Shown here one piece after another: positions 24,841 through 36,800 of a stretch of DNA of 64,000 bases (positions within the stretch are counted from its first letter, which is position 1; every line of letters starts with the position of its first letter). A model generated the notes under the pieces. The model searched no databases. It was given only the letters and a program-made list of their open reading frames with translations, and had not been told where the DNA came from. The position numbers and the translations under genes were made by a program. Source of the DNA: Shewanella psychrophila (GTDB taxonomy: Bacteria; Pseudomonadota; Gammaproteobacteria; Enterobacterales; Shewanellaceae). The stretch lies in the NCBI RefSeq assembly GCF_002005305.1, contig NZ_CP014782.1:3472001-3536000 (forward strand). The letters are read 5' to 3'.

Positions 24841-27800
24841 ATGGCTGACCTGTCAGAGCCAACTATCATCTACTACGTGCAATCGAATGATAACATTTGG
24901 GCTGTGACTGCCGATGGTCGCTGGTTTGCCATCACTGCCGATTCGGTCATGCCTGGACTTATGCTTTATAAAGTTAGCAGTGATGATATACAGGTCGACG
25001 ATGAGCAGCTTCCAACCATTCTCATTGGTGAACAGACTATAACCCTGCCACTGGATATTGCTATTCGCATCTCACCAAATCTAAGTGGTCGTTTCGATAC
25101 CCAACAGGACTCGAGCTCCAGCCAAACAAGTAAATCAACTAGCTCCTCACAGACATCAGACTCCGGTGACACCACACCGGATCAACAGGGAGTGAATTTA
25201 AACTTTCAACTCATCGCCAATACTGAAAACGATTTAACCCCGACATCGGGCTTCGATACCTCAGGCGATAGCTTAGAAAAGCAAAGCGCTCAAATACAAA
25301 ATCAAGGTGCCGAACAGGACAGCTTTCAGACTCTCGATCTAACCGTGGAAATTATCGATGGTGGCGATGGCTACATTAATCGTGCCGAAACCCCTATTAT
25401 TGACCTCATAGGTCAGGCTATCGATGCCAGAGATGGTCAACAACTTTTACTGACTTTGACCGATATCAATGGACAGCAAATAACCTTAGATGTTTTTGTG
25501 ACAGGTGAAAGCTGGCAAGTCATAGATCTTAATATTTCTATACTGGCAGATGGTGTGATAACCGCAGAAATTACCGCACCGACCTACCCGGGCATTGCCC
25601 ATAAGGGTGAAGATACTTCGATTAAAGATACCCAGGCGACAATCTCAGTCGAGATTGTCGATAATGATCAGCTTATCAATGCAGATGAAATGTCGGCTGT
25701 AACCCTCACAGGTCAAGTCAATAATGTCGAAAATGGCCAAACCATCACTGTCACCATCGCAGATGATAATGGTCACAAGTTAGTTTTTGAGACACTGGTG
25801 ATAGCAGGTACTTGGGCTATTGAGAATATCGATCTCTCAGAGTTCGAAGATGGCAGCCTAATGGTAACGGCCGCAACCTTTGATGTCGCAGGAAATCCGA
25901 CTAGCGCTAGCACTGTACTCCCGGTAGACATACTCGCAAGTATCACAATCGATGTAGACAGTGGCAGTGATACCGTAATCAACGCCACCGAGATGTTGAG
26001 CACAGATATGAGTGGTACTGTTTTTGACATTGAGGACGGACAATTAGTTACCATACTGGTAACAGACTCCCAAGGCGATCAACTCTCCTATTCAACCTCT
26101 GTCATAAATGGGCAATGGCAAATTGACGATGCCGATCTTTCTTCTTTAGCCGACGGTCCTTTGGAGTTCAAAGCCCAAGCGGTAGATATTGCAGGCAATA
26201 ACGTATTTTCAACGAATGATGTCTACAAAGAGAGCCAGGCAGCGGTAAGTATTGTTGCAGCAGATATTGATGGTGTTTTAAATAAATACGAAGTCTCGAC
26301 GACTAATCTGCTAGGCCTAGTTCATAATGTTGAAGATGCCCGACCCGTCGCCATCACAGTCACAGATATTAATGGCAACAGCCTAAATTTCTCCGCCACG
26401 GTCCGAAATGGCGTATGGATAGTCAAAGATGCCGATCTCTCATCCTTAGCCGACGGTGAGCTAGTATTAACTGCAATCACATCAGATTTTGAAGGTAACG
26501 TAGCCGAAAATAGTAATACGGTACAAAAAGATACTCAAGCCAGTGTCACCATTACAATGATAGATAATGATGGTGTCATCAATGCCGCTGAACTTAGTGC
26601 AGTTGAAGCCAAAGGTAGTGTCACCAATATCGAAGATGGCCAAGTCGTCAGTATCAGTTTCAAGGATACAAACGGACATACCCTGACCGTCACCACCACT
26701 GTAATTTCGGGTCAATGGAGCGTAACGGGTGTAGATCTAACGGACTTCGACGATGGCAGCTTAGTGGCTACGGCTCAAGTCAGTGATAAAGCAGGCAACG
26801 ATGCCTCGGCGACAACCGATATTCCAGTCGATATCTTAGCCACAATCACCATACACGTAGATAGTGGCGAAGATACAGTCATTAACCAGACTGAAACCCT
26901 TAGCACAGATATCTACGGAACGGTCAGCGATATTGAAGATGGTCAAGCTATCACCATTGAAGTTATCGACACCGATGGCAATGCATTAACCTTTACTACC
27001 ACAGTGAACCTGGGTCATTGGAACATAAACGACACTGTTCTCTCATCTCTGGTTGATGGTCCATTAACTTTCAATGCATCTGCCACCGATCTGGCTGGCA
27101 ACACAGCCAATTCTGGCCTAGGCCTTTATAAAGAGACTCAGGCAGCCATCACCATACGCGCCATCGACGGAGATGGCATACTCAATGGCATTGAGTCTAC
27201 CAATAGCCTGCTTGCTGGGTTGGTCCACAACGTAGAAGATGGCCGCCCTGTTTTTATCTCGGTCACTGATAGCTCAGGCACTAGCCTGACATTTACCAGC
27301 ACAGTACGTAATGGGGTATGGTTAGTGAAAGGGGCCGATCTCTCATCGTTAGAAGATGGCACCCTCATATTACAAGCCGACACTTCAGATTTTGAAGGTA
27401 ATTTTGCGACCAACACCAATACCGTAGAGAAAGATACCAGCCCGGTAGAGGTGACAATAGAGATTATTACCGGTAGTGACGATACCCTAAATCAGTTCGA
27501 ATCCCCTTCGACAAGACTCCATGGCCAGACGCTCAATATTGAGGATGGCCGGATAGTCAGCATCACAGTTATCGATATCAATAACCGTACCCTGACTTTC
27601 GAGGCAGTAGTTAAGGATAACCTGTGGCAACTGGATAATGTCGATCTTAGCTCACTGGCCGATGGCCCCATTACGGCAACGGCCAATGTTAGTGATATCG
27701 CAGGTAACACTGCTAGCTCAACTGACAATAAGAACAAAAATGTTATTGCGGATATTGAATTTAGTCCCTCCACAGAAGATCAAACCCTAAATGCGACTAC

Positions 27801-30800
27801 GGTTCAATCTGCCATTTTTCGAGGCGACAGCCTAGATATAGAAAATGGTCAAACAGTGACAGTGACCTTCACCGATACCAGTAATAACAGCCTGACATTT
27901 ACGACCCAAGTTATTTTTGGCCAGTGGCTACTCCCCAATCTCGACCTTAGCAGCCTTCTCGATGGCAACATCAGTGTCACTGCTGAAACCATAGATATTT
28001 ATGGTAACCCAGCCAGCGATACCACATCACTGCATAAAGACACTCGAGCAATGGTATCAATTGAGATCATAGATAACGATGGTGTTCTCAATGCTCAGGA
28101 AATGGCTACAGTTTTAATAAGAGGCACAGTCACTAACGTCGAAGATGGCCGCACCGTAACAGTGTCCTTATCCGACGGCACAAACATAGCAACTGCCACC
28201 GCGATTATCACTGGTGGGATCTGGCAACTCACCGCGCAAGATCTATCCGGCTTCCTAGACGGAGTTCTCACTGCGACGGCTACCGTCACAGATGAAGCAG
28301 GCAACACAGCGACAGCTGACACGACTATGCCGGTCGATATACTCGCTAACGTGACTATCAGTGTAGATACCAGTCAAAATGTCAGTGATAGCATCATTAA
28401 CACAGCCGAGATGAATCAGGTCGATATATCGGGCACCACATCGGATATCGAAAATAATCAGACAATAACTGTGGTAGTACGTGATGCCTCCCTCAATGAA
28501 TTAACCTTTACCACCACAGTCATCAATGGTGTATGGACTATCAATGATGCCGATCTTTCCATCCTCACCGACGGCAACCTCACTTTCGAGGCCTCGGCTA
28601 GCGATCAGGCAGGCAACTTAGCAACAAGCAGTACATCAGCACTCAAAGATTCACTCGCCGACATAAGCATACATATCGACAGTGGTAGCGATGAATTATT
28701 AGCCAGCAGTGAACTCAGCGCTGTGTTAATTTCAGGAACGACGACCAATATCGAAGTAGGCCGCACAGTGACAGTGGTTCTAACTGATTTTGCTGGTAAT
28801 ACCCACTCGCTAAACACCACAGTACAAGCTGGCGGACTATGGTCTATTCCACTGCAGAACTTTATTGCTTTAGGCTTCGCCGACGGCCTGTTTACAGCCA
28901 CCGCTAATGTAACAGATCTCGCCGGTAATCCTGCCACGGCATCGGATACCGCAACCTTAGATACCCAAGTGACCATAGACATAGACACAGGTGCCGATGG
29001 TTTCAATGCAGCCCTGTTTATGTATGGTGTGCAAGACTCTCTTACGGGTACAACCACAGGTGTGGAACAAAACCAGACAGTGACTCTGACAGTCACCGAC
29101 GGTGTCGATACCCTCACCTTCACCACTCAGGTAAACGCCGATGGAAGCTGGCAATTTAATACATTAGACGTCTCAAGCCTTAATAAAAACAATACCTGGG
29201 TCATGGACGTAGATGTCAGCGATCTCGCGGGCAACAGCGCACAGGATCTCATGCCGACATTGGATCTGCCCGAGGCTCATTTTCTGTTTGAGATAATATT
29301 AAACCTAGATCCAACCACCAGCACCACAGTCGATTTCGATATTCCTGATGCCGTATTAAAAATATCTGCGGAGCAGGCCAGACTACTGACCATGACCTCA
29401 GATAATCAAGCTCTGAGCATCAATGTCGCCAGCGATGGCTTGTCCTTCATCCTGACCCGAGATGGTGATGGTGAAACTGTGATGACAGCAAGCTTAGTCG
29501 GCGGTGCCCTGCAAGTCACCTTGCATCAAACTATCGATGAACTGAGCGGCATCAACACCACGACTTACATTCAACTCGAGGCGCTACAGACTGACACCGA
29601 TGGCACCACTGAGCAGGTCATCACCTATGCTGTACTCAACATCTACGATACTCCCCCTCTGGCGGTCGATGATGAAGTCAGCGTCATAGAGGATGTACTC
29701 TCCAAGGGCTCCCTAACTGGCAATGACTACACAATCGAAGGGCCTCTGGTTCTGACTAAGATCAGTTATAACGGGACGGATTATCCTATTTCGGTAGGCA
29801 CTCCAGCCGTCGTAGTCACGCCACAAGGAACCCTGACGGTACAGAGTAATGGGAGTTGGCAATTTGTAGCATCAAATAACTTAGACAATACCCTGAACCA
29901 GAATTTTCAGTTTGACTACCATGTACTCGATGTCGATGGCAGTACAGGCATGGCGACTGCAAACTTCAGTGTTGAAGACGGCGCGGCGGGTCAGATGACG
30001 GATGTTGTCATTTTTACTCAAGAAGCCGACATCGATGCCAGCCTGAGCCAAAATGAAAATTTCACCATAACCGGGGGTTCTGATGCACTGCTGACCTCAA
30101 GTCTGGCTTTCAGCTCACTCACCCCAAGTCATCTGGATAATCAGCTATTTACCAGTGACGGTAAACTCATTAAATTTGATCTATCCGCCGACGGCAAGAC
30201 GCTGACGGCGTATACCGAAGGCATGCCCAACGTCACCATATTTACACTCGTCTTGAGTAGCGTCAATAATGGCAACGACCTTGATGTCACAGTGGTCTAC
30301 GATCAATTCAGGCCACTGGATCATGATCTCGAAGAGATCTTAGACATAGAGACCCAAATCACTGCCACCGATAGCGATGGAACAGAGATAGACTTAGGGA
30401 GTCTGCAATGGCAGATAACCGATGGTAATAATCCTCAACTGACCAACATCAGCCAACTGACCTTCGCCGAAGATGCCCTTGTCGGCCCAGCACTGCAACA
30501 GACGGGACAGTTCGATGTCTTAGTAGGCAGCGATGCTATCGCTTCGATCGCTTTCTCAGATATCGGCCAACAACCGGGTTTAACATCAGGCGGCCAGACT
30601 ATCATTTACAGCCTCAGCGGTGATGGACTGACTCTGACTGCACACACTGGCAATATCGCTAACCCGGTATTTGTCATCGTTTTAACCCAAACCTGGAATG
30701 CAGAAACCGACAGCCTGAGTCAGGATTACACCATCACACTCCATCGCGCCTTCGATCAAGTTGGTAGTGAAAATGTCGACTTGAAACTCAATGTCACTGA

Positions 30801-33800
30801 TTTGGATGGCGATAGCACTCAGGCCACTCTGACCATGACGGTTAATGATGCCAGTGCGGCGACTATAGATAACATCAGCCTGAATGTGAGCGAACTTCCC
30901 TCAGTTACGGCATACGATAATGATGATAACGGGCTATTTAACGTCAACGCCAGTAAAGATCCCATTGTCGATGTACAGTTCGACGTTATCGATGGCGCAG
31001 AAGTAAAAAATACCGACGGCACTACCTTGACACAAAATGGTGAAACCATTCACTGGGTGATCAAAGACGATGGTGCCAGAATAGAAGGCGTCACCACCAG
31101 TGGTGACCTAGTGTTTACCATAAGCTTACCTCTGGATATAAATATCGGAGCGGGTACCAGTGGTACTATCGCCATTGATTTCACCTTACTCGGTCCCATC
31201 GATCATTTAGGCACAGCAGATCTGATGGACACGCTAGCGGTAAATGTCAAAGTTATCGACAGTGACAACACCACTGCGGCAGGTCAGGTCAGCATAGATA
31301 TCTATGACGGCAAAGAAGCCATCTTACCCGATCCCGTGGCACTGCATATGACTGAGGGAAATCTCACCACCTCCAGCAGTATCTCCACCAGCGAAATAAT
31401 GAATGCCCTCCCTGGTGGCGACAATATTGCCAGTATTGAGCTGGCCGATGGTTTCACTTTTGGGGCATATAAGAGTGCAGGACAAGACATCAGCCTCACC
31501 GGGACTCCCAATGGCAACGGCTGGTATACCGCCACACGAGACGGCGATAGTCAGACTGTGTTTCAGATCAGGTTCGGGGCCGATGGTAAAGTCGAATATA
31601 AACAATTCCTCTCCCTGGATCACGCCGATGCCAATGGAGAAAATGACCTGGATATCACTTTCCAGGTTCAGGCCATAGATGCCGATGGCGATAAGTCGAC
31701 GAGCCAGACGGTCACAGTAACTGTGACCGATGATGTACCAGACGCCACCACAAAGACCTTATCGTTTTTCGAGTCTGCAAACGAAGTCCACACGGTACAG
31801 ATGTTTTCAACAAGCGAGCAAGGCGCAGATGGCGCCAGTGCCACTAAAGTCATTTACAAGGGAGTTGAATACGACATAGGTGTCACCATAGACCTGATGA
31901 CAGATGCAAACCCAACGGCTGAAAAATATGGTGAGCTTGTCGTCGATGCTAATGGTCTGGCGACTATTACTTCGTTTGAATTCAACTACGCCGATCCTCA
32001 ATTTAGTGAAGTGGTCAACATACGAGTCACCGACGCCGACGGTGATATCGTCATCAATTCCTTAACTATCACCGCCAAAGATCAACTCGGTTCGGTAAAA
32101 GTATTCACTACAGATTTTGTCGAAGATACCACGGGCACTGTTGCCGTGCAGGCCTCTCCAGGCGATATTGATGCAGGCGAAATAGTTACAAGTCTGGTGT
32201 TCGATACCGCCGCGCTTCAGGGAGGAATACTCTCCTTAGATGGAGTCGAGCTGCCAAAAGATGGCATGGGTAATTATATTCTATCAGGCAGTAATCTCAA
32301 TATCGACGGCCTCACGGGCGTCGCTATCCCCAACGGTAACCTGACCTATACTCCGGCGGAAGATGCATCCGATGCAACTGTGGCTGCATCTTTTGATATT
32401 ACGGTGAACATAGCCGGCAAAGGGCCTATCGCTACCAGCGTCCCCATCACCATAGCCTCAGTGGCCGATGTGCCAATATGGGATAACGCCAGCATATTTA
32501 GCTATAGTCTCGATGAAGATGATTCAAGCATAGCGCTCACTTTGGATGCGAACTCGAAAGATGAGAATGGTGCCGATGCCCAGGGTTCTGAAACCATCTC
32601 CTATATCATCACTAATATTACACTAGGCCTAACACTGAGCTCAGTTGGCGTCCCGATCACTAACGGCATGACCATCAGTCAACATCAACTTGACAGTTTA
32701 GAGGCCGAAATAGGCGCTAACCTAGCCGGAAGTTTCACCTTCAACATTCAGGCTGTGACGACCGAGAGTGACAATGGTGATACGGCTCTAAGTAGCATAG
32801 AGACGGTCACATTAGACGTCACCCCTATAGCGGATAAACCCACGCTCACCACCCGGGATATTCGCAGTGAAGAAGATGCGCCTATCCTACTCAAAGATAT
32901 CATATCTGGGGAACTGACCGATGACTCCGGTTCGGAAACCTTAAGCTATGAATTTACTTTGCCCGACGGCTGGTCGTTACAGGGAGACTCAGTTGTCGAC
33001 CTAGGTGGCGGAGTCTGGACTGTACTAGCCATCGATGTACTCTCGGGCAATGCAAAACTGCTACCCGGTGTTGATGTCAGTTCTGCAAGCTCCGGCGATT
33101 TCAGCATCACGATCCGTAGTTTCGCCACTGAATCGAGTCAAGATGGCTTAGATCCCAAAGATAAGGTGCTAAATCCAAACCCCAATTATAGCGATCCCGA
33201 CACCATTACTATCTCACTTAAAGGTGTCGCTAACGATGTACCGACCATCAATGGTGACTCTGCTGTTTGGAGTATAGATCATGGCACAGGGGTGATATCC
33301 AGTGTCGTAAACTTCAATGAAGATCAGAATATCCCCCTCGATTTCAGCATAGTCACCTCGGATGACGACGGCTCAGAGACATTGGATCTGCGTATAGCAG
33401 GCTTACCTCAAGGAGTCATTTTTGTAGACTCAGGTGGCACTCCCGTAAACTTACCTGTGGTCGAATTCATCAACGGACAACCCGTATATGGTGTATCGAC
33501 AGCCCTATTAGCCACACTAAGTTTACAACCAGTAGAAGATTTCAGTGGCCAAATCAGTCTAACTATCTTTGTCGAATCTACCGAGCTAGATGGTGACTCT
33601 TCCGATTATGAACTAACCCTGAATATCGGCATTTCTCCAGTGATAGATGCCAACGCAGCATCCCTAGCCACTACCAATTATGGCTTGGAAGATCATGCAA
33701 TCCCACTAGATTTAACCCCATCTCTAGGAGCCGATTTAGATAGCAGTGAAACGGTAACGGGTCTTATAATTCCACTCCAAAGCGGCTCAGGCTTTATCCT

Positions 33801-36800
33801 CACCTTGGATGGAGCTGAGATCGATATCCCCGTATCCGGACTGGATGTCAGCAGCCTACTCGATAGCACCAGTCCGGATATTGAATCCTTATTAGCCTCG
33901 GGCCGACTGGCCGTGGTTCCGCCACAGGATGCCGATGGCAGCTTTAGCTTCGATGTTCAATACCAGATCACTGACACATCCGAAACAGGCGAAACCATAA
34001 GTGAATATGTCTCCACACAAGTGACTATCATAGTCGATGCTGTAGTCGAAGCGAACACGCACCTTCAGGCTAATCAGACCAGCCTGATTAGCACAGATGG
34101 CAGCGCCATCGACCTCACTAATCAGGTACTCTTTTACGACGAAGATATCGATGGTTCAGAAGTACTCGACTATGTGGTTATCCGCGTGCCTAGCGGGGAT
34201 GGCTGGTATATCAGCCATCCCAATGGCGCCATAAATGATGGTGATGGACGCTGGATAATTCCAGTCGACGGCATGACTAATGACACCACACAGGAATACG
34301 CCTTAGATATTCTTGCCGGGGCAACAATCATCAGTGAATTTGCCACAGGGCAACAGTTAATTACCGTTGAAGCTAGGGTCTTGGACAGAGATGATGCCGA
34401 GATCATTCGGGCTAACTTCTTCGTCCAATTCGATCAAGATGCAGGAACAAGTTCTGCAACTGTAGTTGACCCGTTACAAGCCACACCCGCCGATGCCATC
34501 GAAGATAATGTCATAGACTTCGCAGGTCACCTCAACCTGAGCATCACAGCCGATATGAACGATCAGATAAGCTTCAGAGTCTTAGCCTCAGATCTCCCTC
34601 AAGGTGGCTACTTCACTGGTGCTGATGTCAGAGCCGTCTTCGATGCCAGTGGCGATAATGTTATCGAATATGTGTTTACCTCTGCCTCACTGGCAAACCT
34701 GCAACTACACAATATTAGTGATAATTATGCCGGTGAGCTAAATATTCCTATCCGCATCATAGCCACTGATACCATAAGTGGTGACACTCAGATAGACGAC
34801 ACTCAAATACTGGAGATAGAGATAGCCCCCAGAGTCGATGGTGCATCATTAACAATCACCAACAAGACCATGCTGGAAGATCAACCTATTCCCTTAGGCA
34901 TAAACCTTAGCTTTCAGGACTCAGATACAGGCCCGACGACAGGTGGTAATGAAACCTTAATTTTCAACGATGCAGGCAAGCCCATCTCCATCACCTTCCT
35001 CGATGGTGGCGGCATAAACGATCCATCCGGACTCTGGGTCTTAAAAGCCGGTACCACCGACACTTACCTGTTCGGTGGTAACAATTTAGTTACCCTCAAT
35101 GCCTCTTTGGCACTGATTCAGTTTGTGCCCCCTGAGCATTTGAGTGGTGATTTTCGCTTCAAGATTGCGGGCACTGTCATAGATACCGCCACCATCAATG
35201 GTAGCGACGTCACTCATGAAGCCAGTTTCGAAAATATCTCTACCATTACCGTTATGCCAGTAACCGATGCCGCCGACTTACCCACCACGACTCAGACTCT
35301 GACCGGGCTCGAAGACTCAGATATAGACCTATCTGCACTCGCTGGCGGCTCAATAAATCTTATCGATCTCGATGGCTCGGAAGTGATCTTCTTGACCCTA
35401 CAAGGGGTACCGGAAGGCGCAGTGCTTTATTACCGCGATGGCGCAAACCTGATACAACTCCCCAACAATGGAGTCGATGGCGGTAGTTTCGAGGGCAACC
35501 CGACTTATTCCTGGTCTGTCACTCTGGCTCAGCTTGCTAACTTGGTCATGAGACCGCCTCAGGATTTCAATGGTGATATCCCATTATCAATCCAAGCCAT
35601 CACTCAGGAACTTGGCACCACAGACTTTGTCACCACTTCAGCCGACATCATAGTAGGCATATCTCCAGTGGCCGATGGAGTACAGATTATTCAAACCCCA
35701 GATAGCCTCTATAACAGCCTTGAAGATGAGATAATTGTTATAGACTTAGCAGCCGAGGCATTAGAGTTATCTGGAAGTGAGCAGTTGCAACTCACCATCA
35801 CAATTACTTCGGCTGATGCATCCGCCTTGGTGGATCTAGATGGTATCAAGGTCGGTAGTGACTTCGTCTCCTTCACCGATCTGGGTGGTGGCGTATTTAG
35901 CGCAAGTTTACTGATCTCGGCAAACAACCTCTCTGAGTTTGAATTGCATCCGGGTAACCTTGCCTTCGGCACCTTAAACGTGCAGATGGATATCGCCTCA
36001 GTCGATACAGCAAGAGTGCTCGGCATTGATGAAACTGACACCAGCGCACCGCAAACCTTTAATTTCGATATCGAAATTGAACCTGAGGTTGACGCACCGA
36101 TCTGGACTCAGGTGGGCGATATTATCGCTAACGATCCTAACGATGTATCTCTAAACTTAGGCGTCGAGCTACAAAACCCTGCGGCCACAGAAACGGGGAA
36201 TGTGAGTATATTTGGCCTACCCGATACCATGACCCTGTCTGCAGGCAGTAAAACAGGTAACAAGTGGATAGTCAGTCTAGATGATCTTGCCGGTCTTAAG
36301 GTCATAGGCGCCAATGATGGCGATACTTTCCAGCTGTATATAGAGCCTATTGCCGAGCTCAATGGTGATACTGCGCCAGGCAGTCTGCGCATAATCACAG
36401 TCACAGTCGATATCAACGCAGTCATGATGCTAAGCGCCCCAGCAACTAACTTATTGAGCGTTCAACAAGATTTGATGGCCTCACCAGATATGGTAGAGAG
36501 TCAAGCAGCCATAGAAGACAGCCTCTTATCCAGCGAGTCCTACGAAAAAATCAGTAGGCATGTCGACGATCGAGCGCCTATTGATGCAATTAACTCTGAG
36601 CAGCCTTTAACTGAGCAGCCCTTCGACAGCGACAAGCAAAAAACAGAAGCTGAATTGGCCCAAGACATATTAACCGAGTCCATAAGCGATTCAGTGTCAC
36701 GGAATGAGGACCCACTCTATCAGGCATCCCAAAACACGCCAGAGCCGAGTAATACACAAGTTTTACCTTTTGCTGATGGGGCAAGCCGGGAAGCCCTCAA

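Noticed and set aside
31270..31290. TAAG string in the giant protein as a LapG cleavage site
   Set aside because: It lies near residue 2144 inside a repeat domain, whereas LapG sites lie in the N-terminal retention region.
25773..36425. Many minus-strand frames of 60-173 residues opposite the giant gene
   Set aside because: They are shadows of a highly repetitive, biased coding strand and show no protein features.
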